A stretch of DNA of 64,000 nt, taken from Rhinopithecimicrobium faecis (GTDB lineage Bacteria > Bacteroidota > Bacteroidia > Sphingobacteriales > Sphingobacteriaceae). The stretch spans positions 62,001 through 126,000 of the forward strand of contig JAGKSB010000008.1 in NCBI GenBank assembly GCA_017942165.1. The letters run 5' to 3'. A program made the translations under genes and the position numbers. The stretch's first letter is position 1, and each line of letters opens with the position of its first letter. Below are positions 51,919 to 61,496 of this stretch, piece after piece. Below the pieces are notes generated by a model, which saw nothing but the letters and a program-made list of their open reading frames with translations, was not told the origin of the DNA and did no database searches.

Positions 51919-53181
51919 CTATTCTAGTTTTTGTAAGCGGTCCATCTTTTTAACGCGATTAACTAAATTCCCCAATGTTAACCCTTGTACTAAGATAGAG
52001 AAAACGACGACAAAATAAGTAATGCTTAGGATTAAATCTTTATAGGCACCATTGGTGAGTGATAGCGCTAAAGCGATGGATACACCACCCCGTAGTCCAC
52101 CCCAGACTAAGAGGGTCGTTGCCGACTTATTAATATTTAATTTGGGGAATAACTTCCCAGGTAGATAGATAGATATATAACGCGCAATTAATACCACGGC
52201 CACACAGCTTAAACCTATAATCCAATAGTTTGGAAGAATAGAGACAATGAGTAATTCAAAGCCTATAAGAAGGAATAATATGGCATTTAAGATGTCATCA
52301 ATCAGTTCCCAAAATTTTGTTAGGTAGTCTTGCGTTTCAGCGGAAATTCCCTCTTGTATAGCGCCTTTATTTCCTATAATTAATCCCGCTACAACCATCG
52401 TTAATGGCCCTGACATATGTAAAGAACTCGCAATTAAATAACCACCCATCACAACGGAGAGTGAAAGTAATACCGATATCTTATAATCATTGACACGAAA
52501 CATCATTTTCGACGCTATAGTCCCTAAGATAAGACCAAGGATTATTCCTCCTCCAGCTTCTTTTAGCAATAGAAAACTAATGTTCCTAACTGTTAAATCA
52601 AAATCGGATCCGAGCGCTAATTGACATAAAATAGCGAAGATCACGACCGCGACTCCATCGTTAAATAAGGATTCTCCAGCAAATTTAGTTTCTAGGGCTT
52701 TGGAAACACCTGTGGTTTTTAAGATGCTTAGTACAGCAATAGGGTCTGTAGGGGATATTAACGCGCCAAATATAAGACAATAGATGAGGGGTAATTCGAC
52801 CTGAAATAGTGGCAATATATAGTATACCGCAAAACCTACCGCAAAGGTAGAAAGGACAACACCCAATGTAGCAAAAACCATCACTGCGGACTTTTGCGAC
52901 TTAAGGTCATTGATGTTAATATGGATAGCGCCAGCAAAGAGTAAGAAATTAAGCATAGCTCCCATTAAAATCTCTGAGAAATCAAAAGATTTTATAAAAG
53001 AAGCAAATTCTGAGGCTTTTTCGGGAAATAGCTTTCCGCCGAATCCAACGATCGCAAGGGAAAAAACTAGGGCAATCAGCATAATACCGATGGATGCTGG
53101 AAGCTTCAAGTAGCGATGATTGATATAAGAAAATAATGTCGCAAAGACAATAAGCACCGAGAAGGAGTAGTATATTTCCAT
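51919..53181 (-). CDS. CPA1-family Na+(K+)/H+ antiporter, NhaP-like
   Basis: This 420-residue inner-membrane antiporter exchanges monovalent cations for protons to control pH and salt. It has about 12 hydrophobic helices and the CPA1 core motifs: ALISPTDPIAVLSILK (unwound helix) and FAGESLFNDGVAVVIF (with the ion-binding Asn-Asp pair). LVWGGLRGGVSIALAL, with the conserved arginine, follows. The C-terminus is short, without the cytosolic tail of some NhaP proteins. It is flanked by the kdsD terminator upstream and stands alone. Confidence 0.92.
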   Translation of the reverse strand: MEIYYSFSVLIVFATLFSYINHRYLKLPASIGIMLIALVFSLAIVGFGGKLFPEKASEFASFIKSFDFSEILMGAMLNFLLFAGAIHININDLKSQKSAVMVFATLGVVLSTFAVGFAVYYILPLFQVELPLIYCLIFGALISPTDPIAVLSILKTTGVSKALETKFAGESLFNDGVAVVIFAILCQLALGSDFDLTVRNISFLLLKEAGGGIILGLILGTIASKMMFRVNDYKISVLLSLSVVMGGYLIASSLHMSGPLTMVVAGLIIGNKGAIQEGISAETQDYLTKFWELIDDILNAILFLLIGFELLIVSILPNYWIIGLSCVAVVLIARYISIYLPGKLFPKLNINKSATTLLVWGGLRGGVSIALALSLTNGAYKDLILSITYFVVVFSILVQGLTLGNLVNRVKKMDRLQKLE

Positions 53182-53211
53182 ATAAAAAAATAGTTAATAT
53201 TTCCAATGTAC

Positions 53212-53250
53212 AAAAAAGAGGCAATTTTCAATTAGAAAAGCCTCTTTTTT
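53212..53250 (-). terminator. Intrinsic terminator after kdsD
   Basis: AAAAAAGAGGC / GCCTCTTTTTT is a perfect 11-bp stem around a 17-nt loop. It lies 34 bp after the kdsD stop on the minus strand. Confidence 0.82.
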
Positions 53251-53284
53251 ATGAATTTTATGGATACTTAAAGATGATAAATCG

Positions 53285-54250
53285 TTAGATAATACCTTCT
53301 TTTAGAAGATCTTGAATATGGACAATGCCCGCATAAAGACCGTTATTTGTTACTAGAAGTTGTGATACATTATTTTCCCGCATCATATGCAGCGCATTTA
53401 CCGCTAATTCGCTGTGCATAATTACCTTCGGGTTTGTGCCCATGACATCGGTCGCTGTAATTGCTGAAATATCCGTATACTTCTCCAGCATACGGCGGAT
53501 GTCACCATCGGTGATAATGCCAACGACCTGCTCTTCCGTTAATACGGCTACAGCGCCTAGGCGATTTTTGGTGATTTCAATAATTATCTCCTTGACAGTG
53601 GCATTGCTGTTGACTGCGGGTTTTCCATTTTGGTTGGCTAGGTCTTCAACTTTTAGATAAAGTTGTTTTCCCAAGGCGCCTCCAGGATGGTATTTCGCAA
53701 AATCACGATCCGTGAATGCACGGCATTCCTGCAGACACACGGCTACCGCATCTCCCATGGCTAACTGCGCTGTGGTGCTGGAAGTAGGCGCTAAATTATT
53801 CGGGCAAGCTTCCTTTTCTACCGTGGTGTCAAGGACAAAGTTGGCATTTTTAGCTAAGAAAGATTCCGTATTTCCTACCAGCGCTACCAGGGTGTTACCT
53901 GTTTGTTTTAAAAAGGGAACTAACACCTTGATTTCCGGGGTATTTCCAGATTTTGAAATCGCTATAATTAAGTCGTTCGCTTGAATGATACCGAGGTCTC
54001 CATGGATAGCGTCTGCGGCATGCATAAAGATGGAAGGCGTGCCAGTAGAATTAAGTGTTGCGACAATCTTTTGTGCAATTATCGCTGATTTACCAATACC
54101 TGTTACAATCACTCGGCCCTTCAAATCTAGGATGTGATGGATTACACTAACGAAGTCATCATCAATTTTTTGTATTAAATTTTCAACAGACTTTGCTTCT
54201 TCCTGCAGTGCTTGAATTGCTATATTTTTAATTTCAATATTGTTTTTCAC
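53285..54250 (-). CDS. kdsD: D-arabinose-5-phosphate isomerase (KpsF/GutQ family)
   Basis: KdsD interconverts ribulose-5-phosphate and arabinose-5-phosphate, the first committed step to Kdo of lipopolysaccharide. The 321-residue protein has an N-terminal SIS domain (about 35-170; VTGIGKSAIIAQKI, SGNTPEI, KEACPNNLAPTSSTTAQLAM, GDAVAVCLQE) and FAKYHPGGALGKQL. Two CBS motifs follow (about 205-321; GIITDGDIRRML). The length is standard. kdsA, the third pathway enzyme, lies 2.3 kb away behind recQ. A TATTTTTG box sits upstream in the gap shared with recQ. Confidence 0.93.
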   Translation of the reverse strand: MKNNIEIKNIAIQALQEEAKSVENLIQKIDDDFVSVIHHILDLKGRVIVTGIGKSAIIAQKIVATLNSTGTPSIFMHAADAIHGDLGIIQANDLIIAISKSGNTPEIKVLVPFLKQTGNTLVALVGNTESFLAKNANFVLDTTVEKEACPNNLAPTSSTTAQLAMGDAVAVCLQECRAFTDRDFAKYHPGGALGKQLYLKVEDLANQNGKPAVNSNATVKEIIIEITKNRLGAVAVLTEEQVVGIITDGDIRRMLEKYTDISAITATDVMGTNPKVIMHSELAVNALHMMRENNVSQLLVTNNGLYAGIVHIQDLLKEGII

Positions 54251-54285
54251 AATTATTTTATCTACTTTTATACTACAAATGATGA

Positions 54286-54293
54286 CAAAAATA
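54286..54293 (-). promoter_or_regulatory. -7 element of kdsD
   Basis: TATTTTTG on the minus strand matches TAnnTTTG, 36 nt upstream of the ATG. No -33 TTG was found at 19-21 nt. Confidence 0.45.
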
Positions 54294-54329
54294 CGGTATT
54301 TTCCACATTAAATAGTCATTTGTCTATCT

Positions 54330-54337
54330 TATTTTTG
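54330..54337 (+). promoter_or_regulatory. -7 element of recQ
   Basis: TATTTTTG on the plus strand matches TAnnTTTG, 11 nt before the recQ ATG, so the leader would be very short. No good -33 box was seen. Confidence 0.45.
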
Positions 54338-54348
54338 CCCAAGGCTCA

Positions 54349-56538
54349 ATGGAAATAGAAAAAACACTTTTCGACAATCTTCAGGAATTTTTTGGTTTTG
54401 ATACTTTTAAAGGCGACCAAGAAGCTATTATTACTAATATTTTACAGAAGAAGGATACCTTCGTAATTATGCCTACTGGAGGGGGTAAATCAATCTGTTA
54501 CCAACTGCCGGCATTAATGTCTGAGGGTACTGCGATTGTTATTTCTCCACTGATAGCTTTAATGAAAAATCAGGTAGATCAGCTGCGTGCCTTTGGGGGA
54601 CACGACAGCATAGCGCACTTTTTAAACTCCTCATTGAATAAAAGTGAGATCGCAAAGGTGAAGCAGGATGTGCTGAATGGCGCAACAAAATTACTTTATG
54701 TAGCACCCGAGTCTCTTTCTAAGCCTGATAATGTTGAGTTTTTAAAGCAGATTACGGTATCTTTTGTGGCCGTAGATGAGGCGCACTGTATCTCTGAATG
54801 GGGGCATGACTTCCGTCCAGAATACCGGAAAATCCGTCAAGTAATCAATGGAATTGGCGACAATATCCCCATTATCGCACTTACAGCTACCGCAACTCCC
54901 AAAGTACAATCCGATATCCGTAAGAATTTGCAGATGAATGATGCGACTTTATTTAAGTCTTCGTTCAACCGCGGAAATTTATATTATGAAGTACGTCCTA
55001 AGCGTAATGTCGTCAAAGAAATCGTCCGTTTTATCAAGAATAACGCTGGAAAGACAGGTATTATCTACTGCTTAAGCCGTAAAAAGGTGGAGGAAATTGC
55101 GGAAGTACTCAATCTAAATGGTATTAAAGCGCTTCCTTATCATGCGGGATTAGATGCTAAGACGCGTGCCGATACGCAGGATAAATTTCTGATGGAAGAT
55201 GTAGAAGTTATCGTTGCAACTATTGCCTTTGGAATGGGGATCGATAAGCCGGATGTCAGGTTTGTAATTCATCATGATATTCCAAAATCTATGGAAGGCT
55301 ACTACCAAGAAACGGGTCGTGCTGGACGTGATGGTGGAGAGGGTGTATGTGTGGCCTTCTACTCGGAGAAAGATATTGAGAAGCTTACCAAATTTATGAA
55401 GGATAAGCCTGTTTCAGAACGTGAAATAGGAACTCAAATTCTAAAGGAGGTCATCGATTATTCAGAATCTGCCGTTTGTAGAAGAAAACAAATCCTGCAT
55501 TACTTTGGTGAGAATTTTGATGAAACAGGTTGTGATAGCATGTGTGACAATTGCCGCTCTCAAAAAACATATTTTGAAGCTGACCAATCGTTGCTGCAGA
55601 TATTAAAATTTATTAGTGAGCAAGGCGAGAAGTTTGACGACCACCATGTCATCAATGTGATGATGGGGCAGAACAACCAGCCTGTTTCCGCTTATAAGCA
55701 TGATGAGCACCCCCTTTTTGGAACGGGAAAATCCCTGGGTGTCATCTATTGGAAATCTGTGCTACGTCAAGCGGTATTAGGGAATTTCTTTGAAAAAGAT
55801 ATCGACCATTACGGCCTACTGATGCTTACACCAATCGGTAGACGCTATATTGAAAATCCATATACACTCAAATTCTTATTGAATAAGCCTATTGATGCGG
55901 CGGATGATGATGGGCATGATGATGCCAATCAAGGTACCGGTGTATTAGATGCTGAGCTCCTGAAAATGCTGAAGGAGTTACGTAAGAAAATTGCAAAAGC
56001 AAAGGCCTTACCGCCCTTTGTAATTTTTCAAGATCCTTCGCTGGAGGAGATGTGTAGCCACTATCCGATCAACTTGGATGAGCTAAAGCAGATCCATGGT
56101 GTAGGCTCTGGTAAAGCGCTGAAATTTGGCGCTCAATTTGTCGAACTTATAAAAAACTATGTTGCTGAGAATGATATCGACCGTCCACAAGATTTAGTAA
56201 TTAAATCTACGGCGAATAAATCGGCAATTAAAGTTTCTATTATACAGAATATTGACCGGAAGATAGGCCTAGAGGATATTGCTGCTTCCAAGGGGATGAC
56301 CTATGAAGCGATGTTGAAGGAGGTAGAGTCTATTGTCAATTCTGGAACAAGATTAAATATCGGCTATTTTGTCGATGAGATGATCGATCAAGATCGTCAA
56401 GATGAGGTTTATGACTACTTTAAATGTGCGGAAGTGGACTCCATTGATGGGGCCCTGCATGATTTAGGGGATGATGAGTACACCTTTGAAGAAATTCAAT
56501 TAATGCGTATAAAATTTATGTCCGAACTGGGCAACTAA
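54349..56538 (+). CDS. recQ: ATP-dependent DNA helicase RecQ
   Basis: RecQ unwinds DNA 3'-5' in recombination and replication repair. The 729-residue protein has motif I PTGGGKSICYQLPAL, DEAHCISEWGHDFRPEY, TATATPKVQ, GIDKPDVRFVIHHD and ETGRAGRDG. The RecQ zinc site is CRRKQILHYFGE then CDSMCDNC, and a winged-helix region comes next. An HRDC domain lies at about 545-605 (PPFVIFQDPSLEEMC, LKQIHGVGSGKALKFG). About 110 further residues form a C-terminal extension found in Bacteroidota RecQ1. kdsA begins 14 bp after its stop, so the two share a transcript. Confidence 0.95.
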   Translation: MEIEKTLFDNLQEFFGFDTFKGDQEAIITNILQKKDTFVIMPTGGGKSICYQLPALMSEGTAIVISPLIALMKNQVDQLRAFGGHDSIAHFLNSSLNKSEIAKVKQDVLNGATKLLYVAPESLSKPDNVEFLKQITVSFVAVDEAHCISEWGHDFRPEYRKIRQVINGIGDNIPIIALTATATPKVQSDIRKNLQMNDATLFKSSFNRGNLYYEVRPKRNVVKEIVRFIKNNAGKTGIIYCLSRKKVEEIAEVLNLNGIKALPYHAGLDAKTRADTQDKFLMEDVEVIVATIAFGMGIDKPDVRFVIHHDIPKSMEGYYQETGRAGRDGGEGVCVAFYSEKDIEKLTKFMKDKPVSEREIGTQILKEVIDYSESAVCRRKQILHYFGENFDETGCDSMCDNCRSQKTYFEADQSLLQILKFISEQGEKFDDHHVINVMMGQNNQPVSAYKHDEHPLFGTGKSLGVIYWKSVLRQAVLGNFFEKDIDHYGLLMLTPIGRRYIENPYTLKFLLNKPIDAADDDGHDDANQGTGVLDAELLKMLKELRKKIAKAKALPPFVIFQDPSLEEMCSHYPINLDELKQIHGVGSGKALKFGAQFVELIKNYVAENDIDRPQDLVIKSTANKSAIKVSIIQNIDRKIGLEDIAASKGMTYEAMLKEVESIVNSGTRLNIGYFVDEMIDQDRQDEVYDYFKCAEVDSIDGALHDLGDDEYTFEEIQLMRIKFMSELGN

Positions 56539-56552
56539 TACTATAAAATAAG

Positions 56553-57368
56553 ATGATTAATAATTTATTGCCTACCATTAAAAATGGAGATTCCTCCAAT
56601 TTCTTTGTTATGGCGGGACCTTGTGCGATAGAAGGCGAAGAAATTGCTTTACGTATTGCTGAACGCATTGTAACCATTACTGATAAATTAAATATACCTT
56701 ATATTTTTAAGGGTTCTTATCGCAAAGCGAATCGTTCACGGAAAGATTCTTTTACAGGTATAGGCGATGAGAAAGCGTTAAAGATATTAGAAAAAGTAGG
56801 GAAGACTTTTGGAATTCCTACAGTCACAGATATTCATGAGTCTCAGGAAGCTGCTATGGCTGCCGCTTACGTGGATGTATTGCAGATTCCAGCATTCTTA
56901 TGCCGTCAAACAGACCTTTTGGTTGCGGCTGCGGAAACGGGAAAAGTGGTGAACATTAAGAAAGGGCAGTTTTTATCTGCGGCATCGATGAAGTTTGCCG
57001 TGGATAAGGTCTTAGAATCTGGAAATAATAAGGTGATGCTAACAGACCGTGGGAACACATTTGGGTATCAAGATCTAATCGTAGATTTCCGTGGTATCCC
57101 TGAAATGCGTGCTTTTGAAGTGCCTACGATTATGGACTGTACGCACTCCTTGCAGCAGCCGAATCAAACGTCGGGTGTTACAGGTGGAAAGCCGGCACTT
57201 ATTGAAACGATCGCTAAAGCAGCTATTGCTGTTGGCGCTGACGGTTTATTTATCGAAACACATCCCGATCCAGCGAACGCGAAGTCAGATGGCGCTAATA
57301 TGTTGCAACTGGATCTGTTAGAAGGGTTATTAGAGAAATTAGTGCGTATCCGCCAAGCGGTAATCTAG
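56553..57368 (+). CDS. kdsA: 3-deoxy-8-phosphooctulonate synthase KdsA
   Basis: KdsA condenses arabinose-5-phosphate with phosphoenolpyruvate to Kdo-8-phosphate for lipid A-Kdo assembly. The 271-residue barrel has KGSYRKANRSRKDSFTG, TDIHE, IPAFLCRQTDLLVAAAETGK, NIKKGQFLS and DCTHSLQQPN. The N-terminal AGPCAIEGEE has cysteine where the metal-independent E. coli enzyme has asparagine, so this is the metal-dependent class. It sits 14 bp after recQ and 2.3 kb from the kdsD gene that makes its substrate. A strong terminator follows. Confidence 0.95.
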   Translation: MINNLLPTIKNGDSSNFFVMAGPCAIEGEEIALRIAERIVTITDKLNIPYIFKGSYRKANRSRKDSFTGIGDEKALKILEKVGKTFGIPTVTDIHESQEAAMAAAYVDVLQIPAFLCRQTDLLVAAAETGKVVNIKKGQFLSAASMKFAVDKVLESGNNKVMLTDRGNTFGYQDLIVDFRGIPEMRAFEVPTIMDCTHSLQQPNQTSGVTGGKPALIETIAKAAIAVGADGLFIETHPDPANAKSDGANMLQLDLLEGLLEKLVRIRQAVI

Positions 57369-57398
57369 TCTCTCCAAGCCTTAAACAGCAAAATATAT

Positions 57399-57443
57399 AA
57401 AAAACGCCCCAGTAAAAACAAGTTTTCTACTGGGGCGTTTTTT
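57399..57443. terminator. Bidirectional intrinsic terminator after kdsA
   Basis: AAAAAACGCCCCAGTA / TACTGGGGCGTTTTTT is a perfect 16-bp stem with further AAAAC/GTTTT pairing inside. It lies between kdsA and the convergent esterase gene. Confidence 0.93.
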
Positions 57444-57463
57444 ATATAGTCTTCCGTGCTGGA

Positions 57464-58132
57464 TTAGTGTTTCTGTAGCCAATCCTGAAGGTCTTCAATT
57501 AACTCCTCATTGATATGGTGACCAATGGCGTAGCTTTTAAAATCGGGCTGTAAACCATTTTCCTGAAGAAAATTTTGTGCTTCCAACGCATACTGAAGCG
57601 GAAGCACAGTGTCTTCTGTACCATGGAAAATTGCGACACTTAAATCTTTCCATTCAACAGCTTCTTTTGCTGCAGCCTTCGTTTCCGGTAATAACCTTCC
57701 TGCAATAGCGACCACACCTTTCACTAAGCCAGGGTTGCCCAAGGCTACGGCATAACTCATAATTGCCCCCTGAGAGAAGCCTACGAGGTATATCTTAGCA
57801 TGATCAAACGAATACTCACGCTTAATATCTGCAATAAAATCAGTCAGCTTTAAAGTCGCTTTCTGAAATTCTTCCTGGTTGATAATGCGCTCTTGCCCAT
57901 TTATCTGCATGGAAAACCATGCAAATTGATTGATTCCTACTACAATAGGAGCACGTGCTGAAACGACTAAATAATCTTTTGGGAGATAGTCCTTTAAAGC
58001 AAATAAATCCTGCTCATTCGAGCCTATGCCATGTAGCAATATCACTAATGCCTGGCTCGCGGTGGTAGTGGATGGTTCGCTCACTAAATTTTCCAAAGTA
58101 AAGCGACTGGTATTCTTTTGCAATAAGCCCAT
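57464..58132 (-). CDS. Phospholipase/carboxylesterase-family alpha/beta hydrolase
   Basis: This 222-residue cytoplasmic serine hydrolase has the oxyanion-hole motif LLHGIGSNEQDL, the nucleophile in GFSQGAIMS, the acid in FHGTEDTVLP and the catalytic histidine in AIGHHINEE. This is the compact carboxylesterase/thioesterase-like family (YpfH/acyl-protein thioesterase type). The substrate is unknown; short-chain esters or lysophospholipids are family precedents. It is 36 bp downstream of the unknown lipoprotein gene on the same strand, possibly co-transcribed. Confidence 0.88.
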   Translation of the reverse strand: MGLLQKNTSRFTLENLVSEPSTTTASQALVILLHGIGSNEQDLFALKDYLPKDYLVVSARAPIVVGINQFAWFSMQINGQERIINQEEFQKATLKLTDFIADIKREYSFDHAKIYLVGFSQGAIMSYAVALGNPGLVKGVVAIAGRLLPETKAAAKEAVEWKDLSVAIFHGTEDTVLPLQYALEAQNFLQENGLQPDFKSYAIGHHINEELIEDLQDWLQKH

Positions 58133-58168
58133 AAATGCTATTTTTAATAGCTTAAAGATACAAATATT

Positions 58169-59470
58169 CTATTTAGTCCAAGGGAAAATCCATTGATTAC
58201 TGTAGATCGATCCACTCAGCAGCACGACCGTTTTATTAACCAGTGGCACCGTGGCAATGCTTAAGCCGACAGAGGCAATAGCCTCCGCATTGACAGCTAC
58301 AGCCAGGGTACTTTGCTTGGTAATTAAATCGTGAGCTAAGCTGAAATCGGGTCCAAATTTCGCTTGCACCTGCCCGTAAGCGGATTTGCCGTAAAAACCT
58401 ATTCCCCAGGTTGTCTGAACGCCGAAATTGATATTTCCTGAGGTCGCCAGTTCCGTGATGCGGGGTCTCTCCACCTGATAGTTGAATGTCGTGCGCTGCT
58501 GTAGGGCGCGTGCGTTTTCAGTCTCTAAGTTAAAGGATAAATTTCCCGATGACTTAAACACAAGGGTAGAGTTAAAGGTCTTGGAAATCCTAGCATAGGG
58601 AGAAATACTAAAGTAGGGGTTGATAACTATGGGGCCTAGGGGAATTACTAAGGGGATAAATAGCTCATCGCCGTTGTAGTTAAACAGGGGCACATCTTGA
58701 TCCAGTTTAAAGGTAGCACCCAGGTTATTTAATGCTAAGTTCGTTAAGAAAGATAGATTGGCTCTACGCTTTAGGGCACTGATATCGATGGCATAGCGTA
58801 GTGTAGGGTGGATATCCAGCTGTATGCTCGCTGAGTTTCTCCCTAACACGGTTACAGGAAAGTCAAAATTAAAGTTTCCCGGGTCTATGACATTGCTGTA
58901 GCTTAGCGCTAGCAGTTGATTTATCTGCTTGTTGGTCTGTGCCATTGGTACTTGGGTGGCGCTGGCAGCAAGCTTAGCACGTGGATTTGTAATGCGTGGC
59001 TTACGATATCTATTGTCGTCTAAGTGGATTTCTCCTTCCGCTTTGGCATATAAGATATAGTCGGTAATGGGAATCTCCGTGTACTGCACATGGAAGCCTT
59101 CTGCATCCTCAAAGCTTCCAGTAGATTTCACGAGAAATCCATTAGGACTTAGCGTCGTGGGGATGGTATTGTTGATAATAAAGTCTGTTGACATGCTGTC
59201 AGCATTAACCGGTTTTTTGGAAAATGTCAATCGGTCGCTCGTGACGGCCTTTAGCTGCTGGCTGGCATCCGCAGAAAGGATTATAGAATTCTTCGCGACA
59301 TAGAATTCACCTATTTTTTTACCATTTTCCCGTGCCCAAGCAAGCTCATCTAGCGGCTTTTCTACCGGTTCTGCAGCTTGCTTTTCTTTGGTACACGCTG
59401 TAATACTAGTCGCTATAAGTACAGCGAAGGCTAGTCTGTAAATCGATTGTGGAGTCCAAATCTTTCTCAT
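58169..59470 (-). CDS. Lipoprotein of unknown function, beta-rich
   Basis: I do not recognise a family. The 433-residue protein has a lipoprotein signal (lipobox SITAC, Cys at about residue 26). A charged linker follows, then a long region of alternating polar and hydrophobic strands without a clear repeat. Segments such as PLVIPLGPIVINPYFSISPY and NINFGVQTTWGIGFYGKSAY resemble beta-sheet wall strands. There is no enzyme motif. Its upstream 139-bp gap is AT-rich and without a clear consensus promoter. A surface or periplasmic structural role is a guess. Confidence 0.75.
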   Translation of the reverse strand: MRKIWTPQSIYRLAFAVLIATSITACTKEKQAAEPVEKPLDELAWARENGKKIGEFYVAKNSIILSADASQQLKAVTSDRLTFSKKPVNADSMSTDFIINNTIPTTLSPNGFLVKSTGSFEDAEGFHVQYTEIPITDYILYAKAEGEIHLDDNRYRKPRITNPRAKLAASATQVPMAQTNKQINQLLALSYSNVIDPGNFNFDFPVTVLGRNSASIQLDIHPTLRYAIDISALKRRANLSFLTNLALNNLGATFKLDQDVPLFNYNGDELFIPLVIPLGPIVINPYFSISPYARISKTFNSTLVFKSSGNLSFNLETENARALQQRTTFNYQVERPRITELATSGNINFGVQTTWGIGFYGKSAYGQVQAKFGPDFSLAHDLITKQSTLAVAVNAEAIASVGLSIATVPLVNKTVVLLSGSIYSNQWIFPWTK

Positions 59471-59609
59471 AACTTAAAATTTACATGTTTAACTTTACAT
59501 AAAAATACCATAAAATATCTTAACAATTAAAATATTTTAGTAAAAAATGTAAATAAGCAGCTCTTGAAGTTAAAATTTATTAGTTGAAAGATATTTTTTC
59601 ATCCACTTG

Positions 59610-60500
59610 TTAGCCAATCTTTAAAGAGGTCATCATCAAGGATCCAGCTACAGCTCCCTCATTGAATATTTTGATAGTTTCCTCTTTTTCCTGTAGCGCT
59701 AGGGCATAGATCATAGGTAGGTAATGCTCGGGTGTGGGAATGGCTAAGTCCCAAGCGGAACCTTGATTTCTAAAATCTATTAGAGGTTGATGGTTATGAT
59801 CAAGGATATAACTTTTCATCTGCTCATTCGCTTCCGTGGCCCAGTCGAAGGCATAGCCTACGGAGTTCATATGGGCCCAAGAAATCCGGCGCAGGTTGTG
59901 CACGTTATTTCCCGACCCTACGATAAGCACTCCTTTTTGACGTAGCGAGGCTAGTTCCTTGGCCAATGCGTAGTGGTAGGATGCGGGTTTGGAATAATCT
60001 ATACTCATCTGTATCACAGGGACATCTGCTGCAGGGTAAAGGTGCTTAATAACAGACCAGGAGCCATGGTCTAGGCCCCATTCATGATCATCCAAACCTA
60101 CCTGTGTGGTAGTAATAATACGCTGTGTTTCCAGCGCTAATTCTGGGGATCCTGGAGCCGGGTATTGCACATCAAAAAGCGCTTGAGGAAAGCCTCCAAA
60201 ATCATGGATGGTGGCAGGGGCTTCCATGGCTGTTACGAACGTCCCCCGTGTCTCCCAGTGTGCGGAGATCACTAAGATGGCTGTAGGTTTATGGATTTCC
60301 TTTTCGATATCGCGAAAACCTTTTACGAATTGATTCTCTTCAATAGCGTTCATAGGTGAGCCATGCCCTAAGAATAAAACGGGCATTTTTTCCGTTGCTG
60401 AAAGGTCTTTTGAAAAGTTGTGTAACGCATTTAATTTATATGCGGCTCCTGTTGCGGGAATTGCTGCTGCCATAGTTCCTAAAAATTGTTTACGGTTCAT
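59610..60500 (-). CDS. LigB-family extradiol ring-cleavage dioxygenase (YgiD/4,5-DOPA dioxygenase-like), possibly exported
   Basis: This protein of about 296 residues is a class III extradiol dioxygenase. Likely metal ligands are in LGHGSPMNAI, ISAHWET and ATIHDFGGFP, and the family end motif GSGNNVHNLR is present. The first 25 residues (NRKQFLGTMAAAIPATGAAY) look like a degenerate twin-arginine or Sec signal, lacking one of the two arginines. The E. coli enzyme is cytosolic, so export is uncertain. I use the ATG at 60500; a longer frame to 60554 adds a segment unlike the family. The divergent AraC regulator pair nearby may control it. Confidence 0.88.
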   Translation of the reverse strand: MNRKQFLGTMAAAIPATGAAYKLNALHNFSKDLSATEKMPVLFLGHGSPMNAIEENQFVKGFRDIEKEIHKPTAILVISAHWETRGTFVTAMEAPATIHDFGGFPQALFDVQYPAPGSPELALETQRIITTTQVGLDDHEWGLDHGSWSVIKHLYPAADVPVIQMSIDYSKPASYHYALAKELASLRQKGVLIVGSGNNVHNLRRISWAHMNSVGYAFDWATEANEQMKSYILDHNHQPLIDFRNQGSAWDLAIPTPEHYLPMIYALALQEKEETIKIFNEGAVAGSLMMTSLKIG

Positions 60501-60607
60501 CTTTCTAAATGTTATAAGTTGAAAGCTTATTTTTACTGATAGACAAAGATGCACCTATATCAAGGGGTGTGGGTATTAAAATTCGGAAGAAAGATAGGAT
60601 AATTCTG

Positions 60608-61435
60608 CTAAAGTAAGCGTTTCATCTCTTCTCTAAAATCAGAGGGTGTCTGGCCTGATTTCTTCTTAAAGACACTGGCAAAATAGGCCTTATCCTGATA
60701 GCCTATATCAAAGCCAATTTCCGCAATGCTGCGTTCGGTATTCATAAGTAAGTTTTTCGCTTCAATAAGTTTTCGCGTCTCTATAATCTCGGAGACAGAC
60801 TGCTGCATAATCTGTTGGCATATGAAATTCAAATTTCGTGCCGACATAAATAGTTTTTCCGCATAGAAATTTACCCCTTCCGTACGTCGGAAATTGTCTT
60901 CTAAGATGGTTAGGAAATTCTTAAAAGTTACGGATTGTGTTTTTTGAAATTGGAGTTCTTCCGGAAAGCGCTTCTTACGTTCTGATTCTATTAAGATAAA
61001 GAGCGTGCTGAGGAGCTGCCTGACAACGGCATAGTCGATGTTTTCCTGGGACATCTCCCCGGCAATCATTTCACAGAGCTGCGTCAACCTGTAGAAGCAG
61101 GCGTCAGCTTGAAAGTCTATATTCGAGCGCTGCTGGTAGTGTGCATACAATTGGAAAATGGTTTCCGGAATAAATTCTGAGCGAAAGCGTAGCACCCAGA
61201 TCTCACATTGCCCTTCAACGAGGATGGGCTGAAAGCGGTGGGTCTTCCCTTGGGAGACAAAACTTACAAATGGCGCTGCAAGGACTTCGGATTTGAAATC
61301 TATGAAATGCTCCATGGCGCCTTGGGTGCCGATTATCAGCTCCTCAAAATTATGTAGATGGGGGAGGTTACGCTCCCGATCTATCTGTGAAGCCTCTGTC
61401 GCAGTGAGTTTGTAAATTTTAAATAATTCCTGCAT
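60608..61435 (-). CDS. AraC family transcriptional regulator
   Basis: This 275-residue regulator has an N-terminal cupin-like sensor (NLPHLHNFEELIIGTQG, EIWVLRFRSEFIP). Its C-terminal double helix-turn-helix includes LFMSARNLNFICQQIM, SIAEIGFDIGYQDKAYFASV and FKKKSGQTPSDFR. I use the ATG at 61435 (MQELFKIYKL); an upstream in-frame ATG at 61486 would add a lysine/tyrosine-rich segment and leave 10 bp to the divergent VOC gene. It lies 107 bp upstream of the dioxygenase gene on the same strand and may regulate it. Confidence 0.9.
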   Translation of the reverse strand: MQELFKIYKLTATEASQIDRERNLPHLHNFEELIIGTQGAMEHFIDFKSEVLAAPFVSFVSQGKTHRFQPILVEGQCEIWVLRFRSEFIPETIFQLYAHYQQRSNIDFQADACFYRLTQLCEMIAGEMSQENIDYAVVRQLLSTLFILIESERKKRFPEELQFQKTQSVTFKNFLTILEDNFRRTEGVNFYAEKLFMSARNLNFICQQIMQQSVSEIIETRKLIEAKNLLMNTERSIAEIGFDIGYQDKAYFASVFKKKSGQTPSDFREEMKRLL

Positions 61436-61496
61436 ATAAACTGAATTAATTAGCACGTATTTATAAAGATATTTTTTTAATTTCATAAAAAAAACT

